Assembly: GCA_020091685.1 (NCBI GenBank)
Contig: CM034607.1
Span: forward strand, 5,906,130-5,970,129
Direction: 5' to 3'
Length of the DNA stretch: 64,000 nt
Origin: Lutjanus erythropterus
Taxonomy: Eukaryota > Chordata > Actinopteri > Lutjaniformes > Lutjanidae
The notes under the pieces were generated by a model. The model was not told the origin of the DNA. It saw only the letters and a program-made list of their open reading frames with translations, and did not search any database. Positions 33,266-45,295 of the stretch are shown one piece after another. Both the position numbers and the translations under genes were made by a program. Within the stretch, counting starts at the first letter, position 1, and each line of letters opens with the position of its first letter.

Positions 33266-33300
33266 CATTATTATTGTTATTGTTATTATTATTAATAATA
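33189..33300. repeat. (TTA)n microsatellite
   Basis: About 112 bp of nearly uninterrupted TTA units with a few C and G substitutions near the right end. The minus-strand frame over it (poly-asparagine) is a repeat translation, not a gene. Confidence 0.95.
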
Positions 33301-34810
33301 AATAACGTATTTATAATCTTATAAATACATTTACTCGCTCTTAGTAATTCTAGATTCATCTAAAATTTGAATCTGATATCTGATAGTTATTAACCTACAG
33401 AAAAAACTGTGAGCATGTGGAATCATAACGGTTTTCTACACGTGATGGTATCTGCATTAGAACTTTAATCAGGACTGAAAAGTTGAGTCTGAAAAGGCCC
33501 AAGCCCAACAAAATTCTGTCCAAACCCGACCCGAACTCGTCCTGCATTATAGCATAATTCAGCCCAACCCTGATAACAGCCCAACATTTTTCTTTCCAGT
33601 CTTCCCTCTGTGTACCAGTAGGGGTTTTTAGTGACAGGGACAATATATGTGGGAAACCTGAATTAGCAATGAGAAAACTGGGGAGAAAAATGAAAAAATG
33701 AAATAAAATTAACACTACTACTGCTACTGATAATAATAATTACACCAATTACCTGTCGGAACCCATTGGGTTCACAGATCTCAAACTCTAATGCATATTG
33801 ATAAATATATTAACATTTACATTTTGGTGTTATTTAATTTTTAAAAAGAATAAATGCTTCATTTCTTAGTGTGGTATTTATCATGCGAGATCAAACAGAA
33901 GCCAAAGGTCAAATTAACTGCTCATGGTCATTCTCATAGTTATGAAATTCTGGCACTTCTAGTGTTAAGTAGTGAGTAACTACATGAGAGAAAATAAAAA
34001 GGTACCGCTACTCTGCCACTTTTTCCCATGACTGTTTCATGTGAACATGATTCAGCCATAAGATCTGTTTCCTCAAAAATAGGGAGCATTCTGATACTAA
34101 AAAAAAACTGAGTTTCAGAGACTCTGTACTCTCGCTGTGTTATTTTGTTATTTTCATTCTTGAGAAATCACCAGAATGCAGGAAACAAATTAAACTGAAA
34201 GAGCTTAAATTTTACTTTTAATTCTCAGGAAAGAATACAGAATAATTTGTCTCTCTAACATAGACTTGCATTAATCTCTGGCACAAACTAATATTCAGCA
34301 GTTTTCTTTCATTCATTTAATTTTTCGCCCTGCCCCTAAGAGAAAATTCTCCTGTCAGATTTTAATAAATGCATGCCTTGAAAACTTTACTTCTTAGGAC
34401 GTCTGGTTTAGTGAAGCTCTATTGTGGTCCAGGTGGAAACAGTCGACTTTTAGAGTGGCGTAAGCCAAATACAGGCTGTTTTAATAAAAAAGAAAAATAA
34501 GTTGTAAAAATCTGTCAGAAGTCGTGAGAAATAACAGACAATTGTGATACTGAGAGGGAAGTAAATCAGATTTCCAACTTCTTCCTCTTTGGAATTTTTA
34601 TCTATAAATATATATCACTGATTGCTCAGTAAAATGTCATGGTTGTCTAATGTCAAGCCTCTATTTAATGATGTGATGACATTGACCATCAGAGTACAAT
34701 CCACAATTCTGACAGCCTTCTCCTTGACCTCTTTACTTTTTCAATACATTAGCCAAGGTGACTCATTCCACTGTAACACTCTGTCTGTGTGTGTGCAGAC
34801 ACACTTATGT
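33301..34810. other. No supported gene or repeat
   Basis: AT-rich sequence with unrecognised frames of up to 106 codons (33395-33715 minus). Confidence 0.5.
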
Positions 34811-34813
34811 GCA

Positions 34814-35262
34814 TACAGTACCAGTCAAAAATGTGGACACAACTTCTTTTTTCTTCATTATTTATTATTTTTTTACATTGTAGATTAATACTGGATCAAA
34901 TCTATGAAGTATATGAATTATGTAGTCAGAAAATATGTTCCTGCTTTTTAAGAATCTAAAATATGTCTTCTGCACTTGCAATTAAATATATAATAACATT
35001 ATTGTTAATAAATGTGCAGGGCAGAAGACAGTGTGAGACAGTCTTTTAGCTGTTTATTGTCGACCCATGGTCTCCTACTCACCTGTCAACCTACAGGTGT
35101 GCAGAAGTTTTTTGCCGTTTGATATTTCAGATTCTTCAGAGTAGCCATCTTTTGCTTTGGTGCCAGCTTTGCACACTGTTGGTTCAATCTGAACCATTTC
35201 TTATTCAAATAAAAGAAAAACACTGAATGAGAAGTGTGTCCAAACTTTTGACTGGTACTGTA
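34814..35262. mobile_element. Tc1-type deletion derivative (MITE)
   Basis: Ends CAGTACCAGTCAAAAATGTG (34816) and, reversed at 35260, CAGTACCAGTCAAAAGTTTG are near-perfect inverted repeats. TA duplications (34814-34815, 35261-35262) are intact. The 445-bp interior keeps subterminal sequence (CATTGTAGATTAATACTGGA, AGTAGCCATCTTTTGCTTTG) but lacks most of a transposase. It is a nonautonomous internally deleted copy. Confidence 0.85.
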
Positions 35263-35930
35263 AGTAGTAACAGCAGTGCTCTAGGGCCTGTCTTACTATC
35301 TTATGTTACTGCACACAACAGATATTTATAGGTAAGAAAAAACATTTGCAGAGGCCCAGCCCTGAACCCCCTGGTGCCCACAGCAAATTTCCACTAAACC
35401 ATTTCCCATCGCCACACATTCACCACTGACACCTCAGTGCTCCCACTACAATCCTCCCTCCTATAAACCAGTTTGCTCCATCTGTCAGTCCAAGATTAAG
35501 TAGGTCTACACAGAACAGAACGAGATGTAAACAAACAGCATTTATTGAATAGAGTATTTTCTTTACCTCAAGGTAAATGGATATTATCATTGACATAAAT
35601 TAGAAATTGTAGAAAATATACAATGTAGAAAATCATAATAAAACTGAGCTTTGGCTCTGCTGGTAATTAGTCCAGTCCTCACAATATTACACAGTTAGCC
35701 TTGGCTATACAATATAAACATAAGCCTATAGGCTATGGTTGCAGCTTAATATCTCAAAATAGAGGAATTAAACCATCCCCCAGATTTCCTTTGTGCATCT
35801 AATATAAAATACTATTTATACTATGGCTTGACTGAATTCTTGGTGGGTATTATCTACTGAGAGATGTGCATCCGTAATGGCCAGATTTGCCACCTAATGA
35901 ATATTTTAAATTCAGTAGGCCTGTTTCATC
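35263..35930. other. No recognisable gene or repeat
   Basis: AT-rich; nothing supported. Confidence 0.5.
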
Positions 35931-35939
35931 AATAACCAG

Positions 35940-36250
35940 TGTCACTTTGACGATTCTTGATGGAACAAAGACTCAGGTGCAGTAGACGCTCACAGGCAAG
36001 GTTGAGTTCAAACTAAAAAGTCTTTAGTGAAGGTCCAAAAATGGCAAACAAAGCTGGCAGAGAGAAGGCAACGATCCAAAAACCACAAAAGCAAACACTA
36101 GGAGATATCAGTAGAAAACTGAGAACAAAGAAAAAACAAAGCAGACACAGACACAGGTCAGTATGTTGCTGCATTCTAGACGACATCAGAGGTTGGAATT
36201 TTTCTATTTTTCCAACTGGAAAAAATTTAATGGAATGCCAGTCAAGTCCC
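35940..36250 (+). repeat. Dispersed repeat, probable left part
   Basis: AAAGACTCAGGTGCAGTAG, AAGTCTTTAGTGAAGGTCC, AAATGGCAAACAAAGCTGGC and AAAACTGAGAAC are words of a large fish repeat usually rich in A and G on this strand. The matching continuation seems to lie at 38940-39130. Opposite-strand frames of 74 and 89 codons are not genes. Confidence 0.5.
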
Positions 36251-36909
36251 AGTTCCTTCTTGTGAACTCGAGGCAAATCCATCTGCCCGGAAACCTAAAA
36301 TAATACATACTAACATATAGTATAAGGCTGTTCTACATGAGAACTGATAACAAAGTATGTCTCTAATGTTATTAAATACCATTAAATTAAATATGTAATG
36401 GCATCTGTTATTCATGCATCATTTTTCCTCCTTTTTGTCATTTTTGCAACAAGGCTGCACTGTAGCGTTGGCCAGTATGTTAAAACTTTCCAAACAACCA
36501 TTGTCAGCCCATTCATCTGCAATTGGTGATATCTTTGGTGATATCTTTATCCCCTCCCACCTCCTCCTGTCCTCCAGTCTCAGCTGGGAGATGTGCGCAA
36601 GTGGTTAATTCACTATGTTACGCATGCTGTGTACGTTCACTACGTCCAATAAACAAAATTAACTCACAAAGTGTAAAGAAATTAAGTATTCTCACGCTTA
36701 TTTTCCCTTTTAAACAGAGAAATTCAATTACACACCTTCTGAATATATAATAATAATAAGCTTTATTTATATAGCACCTTTCATACAAAGCATGTAGCTC
36801 AAAGTGCTTCACATAATACAGACTATGAAAAATAGAAGTAAAAGGTACAAATATATATACATACAGTAATTATTAAACAAGAATAGCACAATTTAGAGAG
36901 GATTAAAAA

Positions 36910-36985
36910 GAATATATATATATATGCTTATATATATACATATATATACATATATACACACACATACACATATATAAAACGCATA
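36910..36985. repeat. TA/CA-rich simple repeat
   Basis: TATATATATA and ACACATACACATATATA runs within the 3' part of the LINE copy. Confidence 0.8.
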
Positions 36986-37509
36986 CATACAAGCATACAC
37001 ATAATAATGATAGTACTAAAGATAGTAAAAAATAACAATTTAGAACAAACCATCGGGCATGGAGTAAAAAAGAGGAACTAACTAACTTAGCCTTTCTGCT
37101 ACTTTTCAACTACTGTGAAGGCTCAGTTGAAAAGATGTGTCTTTAACTGCCGTTTGAACATCTCAACAGAGCCTGCCTCTCTGATGTGTTTGGGTAGGCT
37201 GTTCCACAGTTGTAAATAGTGCATTGCAATAGTCCAATCTGCTTGACACAAAAGCATGGATTAGTTTTTCAACGTCTTGCTGACTCAGGAATGGCCGTAC
37301 CTTGGCAATGTTTCTGAGGTGGAAAAATGCCACCTTGGTCAGTTTGTTTATGTGGGGGGTAAAACTTAGTTCAGAGTCTAGGATAACCCCCAGACTCGTT
37401 ACTTCTGGTTTTACTCAGGAGGACAATTTTTGTCTTGTCCTCATTTAATTTTAGAAAATTATTGCTCATCCAGTTATTTATTGCTGAGAGGCAGGTAGTG
37501 AGGGAGCAT

Positions 37510-37965
37510 ACAGCATCTGTCATTTGGCTCTACGGATATATACAGTTGTGTGTCATCAGCATAGTTATGGAAATTAACATTGTATTCCCTGATGATATTA
37601 CTGAGAGGGAGCATGTATAGGGAGAACAGCAGAGGGGAAAGGCAGCTTCCTTGTGCAACACCAGAAGTTATGTCATAATTCTGTGATGAATGGTTCCCAA
37701 GACAAACGAAAAATTTTCTTCCTGTAATGTATGTCCAACATAGTGCTCAAGGCGGTTTATGAGAATTTCATGGTCAACTGTGTCAAATGCAGCGCTTAGA
37801 TCGAGGAGAACTAGGATTGAGACCTTGCCGGCATCGGCACTAAGTCTCAGGTCACTGACTAACTTTGTAAGGGCAGTTTCTGTACTATGGTTAGTTCTGA
37901 AACCTGATTGAAATTCCTCTAAAATATTGTTCGTTAAGAAAGTTGTTAATCTGGTGGAAAACAAC
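37510..37965 (-). pseudogene. LINE reverse transcriptase core, broken
   Basis: Minus-strand motifs are FQSGFRTNHSTETALTKL, SILVLLDLSAAFDTVDHEIL (first catalytic aspartate) and, in another frame, GVAQGSCLSPLLFSLYMLP and NYADDTQLYISVEP (YADD at 37552-37563). Both catalytic motifs survive; the frame breaks near 37690. Different wording from the first LINE copy shows that the two are separate subfamilies or old copies. Confidence 0.85.
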
Positions 37966-37982
37966 TTTTTCTAGAACCTTGC

Positions 37983-38395
37983 TTAGAAATGGAAGATTTG
38001 ATATGGGCCGTAATTGCTCAGCACACTAGGATCTAGATTAGGCTTTTTCAATAGAGGTTTCACGACAGCAGTTTTAAAAGCCTCAGGGCAGATTCCAGTC
38101 TCAAGGGATGTGTTAATAATTTTGAGAACAGACTTTGAGGTATTGTTGAAAGCACTCTTAAGGAGTGAGGAGGGGGCTGGGTCAAGGCAACAGGAAGATG
38201 GTTTGCTCTGGGTGACAATCTTACAGAGGTCGGTGATTGAGATGCTGTTGAAGTTGCACATGGTTGCCCAATTTTTCTGAGGCTGAATGACAGGGTAAGC
38301 TGGAGTTTAAGGAATACTGGCTCTGATGGCTGTGATTTTATTGTTGAAGAACCTTGCAAATATGTTTCTGTCTCTTACCAAACTAAGACGACATT
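37983..38395 (-). pseudogene. LINE linker before the RT, broken
   Basis: Segments SSCCLDPAPSSLLKSAF, GICPEAFKTAVVKPLLKK and PNLDPSVLSNY correspond to the same region in the first LINE copy (STCVLDCLPTKYLK, IQPPLKKPSLDP). Upstream, FARFFNNKITAIRASIP is followed by a stop. Confidence 0.8.
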
Positions 38396-38399
38396 AATT

Positions 38400-38770
38400 G
38401 GCTCATTAAATCCTCAAATAGCACACTTCATTCAAACTCGACAGAAAAACATGTAAAACTCACGAAAACCGTCTTTGTTAGTCTGTCCACTCCTCCAATA
38501 ATCACCAACTCTGGTTTGGTTGAATTAAATCCTTAATTCACCGTGTCAAAAGATTGTAAAGAGTCTAACTCTGAAGACTGTTTATCTCTCAGTCCTCGCC
38601 CAGTTCAGCGCACTCATGGTCGGGCTGATGAAAGCATGGCGTGGAGCAGAGTTTTCACTCTGCAGACCATGACATTAGCAAAATACAATGACAAGTATTG
38701 CCCCAAAAATTTGCCAAAAAAGCAACCAGCGATGGATTCAGCCCATCATTGATAGATAATATATTTGTTC
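38400..38770 (+). repeat. Dispersed repeat family F, copy 1
   Basis: CTTCATTCAAACTCGACAG, GTTAGTCTGTCCACTCC, ACTCTGGTTTGGTTGAA, CCTTAATTCACC and AGCAACCAGCGATGGATTCAG recur in the same order at 48330-48690, and the first part at 43240-43420. No coding frame is recognised. Confidence 0.7.
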
Positions 38771-38939
38771 ACTCGCCCAACCCCGCTGCACTGCTGAGAG
38801 TTCAACTGAGTGTACACTTGTTTAACAAATTCATCAGTTTGTCATGGTCAGCCATGTTTTTTTTGTTTACTTTTGGCGTCGTGCTCTGGAAGGCACTGAG
38901 GTCAAGTTGAAAATTTCAGCTGGGAAATTCCAATGTTGT

Positions 38940-39130
38940 CTCAAACGCAGCATAAATAGACAGGGATAACTACGGGGAAAATCAGGGGCAGGTGAGCAAC
39001 AGACAATAGGTGATCAGAAATCAGAAAGGGCAGGGAAAAGAACAAAGGCAGGAAGTCAAGACAACAAAGATGCATAAGGGAAACTCTTACAAAATAAAAC
39101 AGGAAATCATTTCCAAAACCCAAAACCATG
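38940..39130 (+). repeat. Dispersed repeat, probable right part
   Basis: ACAGGGATAACTACGGGG, ATCAGGGGCAGGTGAGCAAC, GGCAGGAAGTCAAGACAAC and AAAATAAAACAGGAAATC look like the continuation of the repeat at 35940-36250. Confidence 0.45.
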
Positions 39131-39149
39131 AAAAATCCACTGCTGTCCA

Positions 39150-40730
39150 TCTAATTAGCTGAAAGTTGTCATGAAACCTTCACTGAGTGACTTATTGTTT
39201 CATTTCGTGCATACAGTATGACCACATGCACAACACAATTATCTTTTCCCAGCTGCAGTTTATAAACTCTGTTGCCCGTTGGTGTTTGTCAAATGTAATA
39301 AACGGTTATATTTGACTCTCACTTCTGTCAGGCACAAAGTCACAGAACAGAAAACAGCCCTGTGGTCACTTGCAAGCAGCCAAGACACAGACATAGCGAG
39401 AGATGCACTGCCCAGCTAGGTTCAAAGGACAGACCATGAGAGCGAGATGCATAGTGCTGCAAGCTAGCACATCAACTTAGCATCAACATTGTAGTAGAGA
39501 GAACACAAGTTTCCCTCATTTCTGTTGCCACAAGTGAGTCTTATGGTGTTTGTTTTTCTTTTCATTACCAGAATGACAGTTCTACTTCATCCTCTCACTG
39601 ACGTTGACACTGACACCAGCTTTGATACAAGAGAGAAGTGGGGATCTTTCATAATTTGCAGGCCCCTGCACAGAAGCATCTGGGAGGCGTCCTTAGAAAC
39701 TGTTTGGAAAAGGGCAGGCACTTACAAAAAAAAAAAAAAAAACACTTGGCAGGTGATTGGATGAACCATCTGTCTGTCACTTCCAACACTGTACAACTTG
39801 TACAGTGACCACAAAGGGCCTCCCAGCTCTGACGACTCGTACATGACAAATTTAACCCAGCAGCGTGCTAAGAGAGATGAATATTCAGTCTAAACTGTCA
39901 GCTTCGATTCGGCTTGGAAATTTATATTCTGGTACAGCACTAGTATAAGTCATGTTAAACTTCTTGACATCAACATAGAGTAAACAGACACATTGGCTTC
40001 CCTTTGTAAGCTCGGTGTCAGTGTGGTGCTCTTATGTGCTGACCTCAGACCAGCCTTCACATCCAGAGCTAGCTGTAGTCTGACCTATGCTCCGTTAGCA
40101 GGATCTTCTAGCTGATTTTAAAAGACTTGAACAAGAGGAAAACTAGGACAAACATGCACAGCCACAGCATCAGAGATGACCGGCACTCTCCACACACTAC
40201 ACAAGTTTCATGGCGCCCTGTGAGGTACGCAAGGGCCCTGCCTCCCCCTCGTGTCAAAGCAGGTGTCAGTGTTTACAACTGTGATGAGAGGATGAAGCAG
40301 AATTAAAGAGAAAATAACCGAGAGTGAACAGGGTGAACTTGTGTCTCCTCCTCTCAAAGTTAGATACCATTAATTCACGGTAATGTTAAGTTGATGTGAT
40401 TGTGGTGTGGTTACAGTTGTGATGCTCCTCCCTCTGTCTGCCTGATGTTAGCTGTGCTGCAGTCTGTCTGTCTGTGTCGAGCTCACAGCCACATCCAGGG
40501 CTGCTCTGTGGCTTTGACAGAAGTGAGAATGACATACAACTATTTATTATGTTTGATGAGCGCCAGCGTGCAGCGGCATTTAGAGTCTGGAGCTCAGAGA
40601 AGATAACTGTGTCACGCGTGAATGTGCATTCATATGCGTGTGCACACATTTCTGCAGTAGCCTCTGTAGAGACCAGTCTGTCTGTCTGTCCAGACAATAT
40701 ATGGACATGATGTGACTCCTCTGAGGTGGC
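39150..40730. other. No supported gene
   Basis: Unique-looking sequence with an A16 run near 39728. The 115-codon minus-strand frame at 40386-40733 and overlapping plus-strand frames are unrecognised; TGTCTGTC repeats near 40464 and 40678 flank this block. Confidence 0.45.
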
Positions 40731-40732
40731 CA

Positions 40733-41235
40733 AGAGTGTAACAAGTACTCAGATCCTTTACTTCAGCAAAAATATGAATATCACACTGTAAATATACATT
40801 AACAAAACCTTACTGAAGTAAAAGTATGGAAACGTAAATAAATAAATGTACTTAAAGTAAAGGTATTCACATTGCAGTAAAATGTACCCTGTCAGCGTTA
40901 TCATGTCTGATGTTTTTGGATTAATATTATTGCATCAGTGTTTCTGCTGTTTACTGCTGTAGATGTTTAAGGTTGAGCTCATTTTAACTCATTTAGAGGC
41001 CACTGTTGGCTGGTTTAATCTACAGCAATGCATCATGGTCTATAACATCATCACTGTCCTGTGAAATCCGTGTATCTAAAAAAAAAGACTTTCTTCAACT
41101 TTGTGGATTAAAAAGTTCAGAATTTGCCTCTGGGATGTCGTGCAGAAGCATAAAGTTGGATAAAATGGAACTCAAGTAAAGCTCAAAATAAACACAGTAG
41201 TTGGTATAAATGTACTTAGGTACTGTCTATCTCTG
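40733..41235 (+). repeat. Long copy of the AAGTAAAAGTA fish repeat
   Basis: AAGTACTCAGATCCTTTACT, ACTTAAAGTAAAGGTATTC, CAGTAAAATGTACCCTGTCA, TTTAATCTACAGCAATGCAT and AAATGTACTTAGGTACTG follow the order of a very common fish interspersed repeat. Fragments lie at 1935-2420 and 53555-53700. Nonautonomous; I think it hAT-related but cannot show it. Confidence 0.7.
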
Positions 41236-41239
41236 ATTA

Positions 41240-41840
41240 CAACCCTGACCTCAGGCAAGATAAAAATAATAGAAATAAAATAAAAGTGACTGATGATTGA
41301 TTAAATATTGAATTTAAAATCAATTAACTGACTAATTACCAAGCAGCAGACCTGAAGCTCAGAATTATGTTCAAGTATCATGTTATTTATGTTAATGTCA
41401 ATATTCACATATCTTGAAATTCTCAAAATATACAAAATATTCTATTCAATAAATATAGATATATATATATATTTTTGTCCCTTGCTCTGTTCTACATAGA
41501 TTTACTTGTTGTTAGTTAGTTTGTAGTTTATGTGGCTCTCCGGTCAGTTAGGATGGCTTCTATGCAGAGTTTTGCTTAGGGCCCCATGGAGGTCAGGACC
41601 AGGTCTGCACAGCAGACCGATTTCATCAGACCACCAGTTTATCTAGATGAATAAAACCATTCATTTATAGACTTGGTCAAGAAAGTGAGGTAAAGTTCTC
41701 ATGAAACAGCTAGCATAATGCTGAATAGGATGAAAGAGGGATGAAATTCTCTGAAAATTTCATACCATAATTATAGTGACCAACATGGTATTACTGTGGT
41801 TTTGTTCAAATGCGTTCAAATGTTTTATCTTGATTCATTG

Positions 41841-41871
<31 letters not shown>

Positions 41872-42560
41872 TCATCCCTAACGCTTAAGCATATTAAATG
41901 TTTCCTGTAAAAACAGACAGGTAGGGAGAGAGTAAAGCTTTCTTTCCATCAGGAAACTAACAAAAACTGTAACGTGACCAATTTCCCCCCAAGGATCGAT
42001 GAAGCATTTCTGACCATGATGATGATTCTGAAACAACCTCAGTATTGTATTCCCTGTCTGCTTGAGAAGTCGTCACTGAGAGGCTGTTCAGCCCTGCCCC
42101 ATTGCTAGCTAACAGCTGCTAATAGTCATGGTTAGCTACTTTAGCAACAAGTAAGCTGCAAAGGCTATCTGTCCACCAGGATCAGTAATGAAATGACTGT
42201 GAGTTGAAGCTGAGCAGCTGGAGGACATCAGAAGCCATAACATATTTTCCTCATAAAATTTGGTCAATTTCAACCAAATCGGCAAATAAAGTTACTGTGT
42301 TTTTGTACCCTAGAATAAGATGACTATATTTCAAAATGAAAACTGAGGACATTTTCAGTTCAGTGGTCAAATATCATTAAAATATCCAATATTATTATGA
42401 AATAAAAAGCAGGACAATTCCAGTTGAATTTATTTAGAGCATGGTAAGTGTTTTATTGTAATAAACTATGTAAAAGAAATAAAATTGGGTTCTAACTAAG
42501 TAGCCTAACTTTGTAAAGTGTGCCAGAAAATCATAGTTTACACTATCACAGTCTCTGCCT
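41240..42560. other. No supported gene; simple repeats only
   Basis: Contains a TA run at about 41455-41472 and an A28 run at 41841-41868. No recognisable gene. Confidence 0.5.
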
Positions 42561-42564
42561 CACA

Positions 42565-42652
42565 GGAAGGAGTCGCACTCACCGCCACTGCAGACGATTC
42601 ATAGCCTCAATACACAGAGGGAATGCTCTACCAACTTAGCTATCTGCTCACC
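42565..42652 (-). repeat. tRNA-like sequence, probably a pseudogene
   Basis: On the minus strand TAGCTAAGTTGG (an exact A-box match) is followed by TAGAGC and, further on, GTGCGACTCC as a degenerate B box. The start GGTGAGCAGATAGC does not pair with the end, and the spacing is longer than a normal tRNA without an obvious intron. Confidence 0.4.
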
Positions 42653-42654
42653 AA

Positions 42655-43235
42655 AAATAACACACTTTGAAATATGGCTGCCCACAATTATCAGCGATTT
42701 ACATCATTAGTCGCAGACTCCTCACTGGACTGAGATTCTTCCAGTAATTTTTTTTTTTCCTTTGTCGATCAGTGTGAATCACAGTTACAGAATAAAACAG
42801 ATGCACAGGGAGAACATTTTAATGAGAATTTAAGTGGAATCATAAATATAATATAAATATAATTTCATATTAGCTGGCATACTTATTAAAAAAAGTCAAC
42901 ATGCACTTGGGGTTAATTAGTGAGAGAGCGTGAAAAGAATGGACAGTAAACAACTTTCAGATCTCGTTTTTTAGCCGTGCCATTGTAGATAGAGTGGTGC
43001 AACACCATGACAAGCTGCAAAACGAGTCTAAAAGCTCACATCAAACCACAAAACTGTGATGGAAGCAGAGAAGAGTGATAGAAAAGGAATGCAGGTGACT
43101 CGCTGTCAGACTCTTTCCAGGTGCACGGCAGCTGCGATTGTTATTCTAATTGTCTGGCAACATTACGGAAAGGATTGCAGCAGCACGAGACCTTTTTTTG
43201 AAGAGTGAAATCGGTTTTGTTCAACCAGAAACGGC
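42655..43235. other. No recognisable gene
   Basis: AT-rich sequence; nothing supported. Confidence 0.5.
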
Positions 43236-43239
43236 CGTT

Positions 43240-43420
43240 TAATTGCTCTTGCCAAACTCACCAAACTCCTTTTGAAAACACTGTCACCGTCAGCTTCATT
43301 CAAACTCAACAAAAACTAAATCAGACTCATCAAAGACGTCTCACACAATAACCAGCTCTGGTTTAGTTGAAATAAATCCTGAATTCACAGCATGAAGGAG
43401 CGCGGAGTGATCCGCTGACT
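43240..43420 (+). repeat. Dispersed repeat family F, copy 2
   Basis: CTTCATTCAAACTCAACA, AACCAGCTCTGGTTTAGTTG and AAATAAATCCTGAATTCAC match 38400-38540. It is shorter than the other two copies. Confidence 0.6.
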
Positions 43421-43859
43421 GTGTGAAAATCTGATATTTTCACATTTACGGGGCAAGGCACTAAAACGTGAGTCTTACTGGTAAAACATGTAGGCTCATA
43501 TAGGAATTAAATGTGGTGCACTGAATTGTTAAAAAAAAATTTAAAAATATCCGAGAATACCTACAAAATGACTTTTTGGTCCATGCTGGATACTGATGTA
43601 TAGGTGACATACAGTGTGATACATCATGATAAAAACACTTAGACATCAATTTAAACTTCATCAGGACTTGGAGTACATGTGGCTTTTTGGTTGGGCCTCC
43701 CCACAGTTTTTTTTTATTCAACACCACTATCAGATTCTTTTTTAATACTTGTCTTCCAGCCTCAGCTGTGAGATCACATTTTACAGAAAGCCATCAGTGA
43801 TTTTTCTTCACTTTAGATGTTTTCCTGTAATAGCATGTGAGTGAGGACAAAAGCAAAAA

Positions 43860-44280
43860 GAGGCCTCCGGGGGCCAATAAAAACCGACTCTTCCAGTAGG
43901 GCCCACGACAGAATTACCACCCACCTCCCCCAAAGCCGGCTCCTTCGGCCCCGGCGGGCCGGGCCTCTAATGCATTTACCAGCGGTGAGGAGGGAAAGGG
44001 CACAGTGACAGCAGCGAATCAGCTTTCTCAGAGATGGTAATGGGGGGAAGAGGAGCCTCCAGCCCAGTTCCAAATCCTAATGTGGAGGGCAGGGCTGCCA
44101 GAAAGAAGGCAGTCGTGGTGAGAGGCTGTGGGATTGGTGGGATTATAATGGCTTTTGGAGAGGATGAGAGGTGCAGATGGGCTGTGAGAGGGAACCGGGT
44201 CCAAACACAGAGCCGACAGTAGACGTCAGTCGCGGAGATGGTGGCGTTTCGCTCAGCAGTGCATCCTAAATCCAATTAAG
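43860..44280. other. GC-rich candidate regulatory block
   Basis: One of the most GC-rich blocks, including CGGCCCCGGCGGGCCGGGCC at 43946-43965. It also holds GGGATTATAATGG (an OTX-type site) near 44140 and TGACGTCA-like TAGACGTCAGTC near 44221. No repeat hallmarks. The short frames on both strands are unrecognised. Whether it is conserved cannot be judged here. Confidence 0.3.
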
Positions 44281-44289
44281 AACTCAAAT

Positions 44290-44795
44290 CCAAATTAACA
44301 CATGCACAAACATGCGCAGAGACACACACACAGACAGCAGGACCATACTGCACGTACAAAATATTTGTTCTGAGATGCAAAGAAATTCACCCAGCAAATT
44401 GGCATCTGTATTTCTCAAGTATGAAAAAGCCGAGTGCCAACAAACGCTTTCTTCTGTCTGCGTGGCCTTCTTACAGGGAGGACGGAGTTGTTGGTCTTCA
44501 TAACGTCAAAACAAACTGCAGTTCTAAATCACAGAGGCCTCAGACAGAGACCCATAAAAGTTTTTTTCTCTCTCTCAAAGCATAAAGAGTCTAACCTCAA
44601 CAGTTTCATATCATCTGAGATCATAAACCCCGCAAATCGATGCTTGACATTTTTCCATCACTGACCCTCCTGCTGCAGTTTCACTGAGCTGCCAAGAATC
44701 CATCTGCACTGAAACTCGCAAGAAGTCTGTGACGAGTTTTCTTCACTTATGTAGCTCTCATTCTTGAGAATCGTGACAAAGCTGTATTTTTAGGG
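44290..44795. other. No recognisable gene or repeat
   Basis: Short unrecognised frames only. Confidence 0.45.
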
Positions 44796-44799
44796 GAGG

Positions 44800-45295
44800 T
44801 TGATTTTTACTCCTCAGCTATGCTTGAAAATATACTTTAAAATTATGTATGGTTGAGACACATCTGATAGCAAAATTATTTACAAATTGGTGGAAAAATT
44901 GAAAGTTTACCAGTGCTTGAGCAGTATTCCCACCTTACAGACAGGGCTCCTTAAGGTGTAGCTAACCCTTTTTATGCCTGATTAAATCTGAGGGAGTTGA
45001 CAGAAATCTGGAACACAACTATAAAGGGCCAACATTTTCATTTTAAAAAAATCGATTTTAAAACAAAGACAATTATAATTGCACATTTGCATACCTATGA
45101 TATCAGTAGGCATAGTTAGTTTTAGATTTTGAAGGTTTTTAACACATTTTCAAATTGTTTGAAGTTACTTATTCCTATCTGGGACAAGGCTGTTTTCTGG
45201 CACAGAGCAAGTGAAGAAATTAAAAAAAAAATTAGAGCAGACCAAAACATTTTTAAAATTACATATATTTCATATATATAAATGCTTAAAGAAGA
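44800..45295 (-). repeat. Dispersed repeat family C, copy 2
   Basis: Reverse-complement match to 11150-11600. Plus-strand words are GAGACACATCTGATAGCAAA, ATTCCCACCTTACAGACAGG, GGCCAACATTTTCATTTTAA, AGTAGGCATAGTTAGTTTTA and GGCACAGAGCAAGTGAAG. It lacks the distal half of the family. Confidence 0.7.

Larger units (their letters stand above)
36755..38395 (-). mobile_element. Second L2-clade LINE, 5'-truncated, with 3' end
   Basis: Unlike the copy at 4-5.6 kb, this minus-strand copy keeps its 3' terminus. TTTATTTATATAGCACCTTT at 36772-36791, next to AGCTCAAAGTGCTTCACA and an AATAAT tail, is the usual 3' end of fish L2-like elements. Going 5', it has the RT C-terminus (LWNSLPKHIREAGSVEMFK, near 37150-37200), an internal deletion, the RT core (37530-37965) and the linker (37983-38390). 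It stops around FFNNKI, so the endonuclease is missing. Many frame breaks make it inactive. A TA/CA simple repeat lies in its 3' UTR. Confidence 0.85.

Noticed and set aside
33162-33359. Poly-asparagine protein on the minus strand
   Set aside because: Translation of the (TTA)n microsatellite.
42565-42652. Functional tRNA gene on the minus strand
   Set aside because: A box is good, but the ends do not pair and the B box is degenerate.
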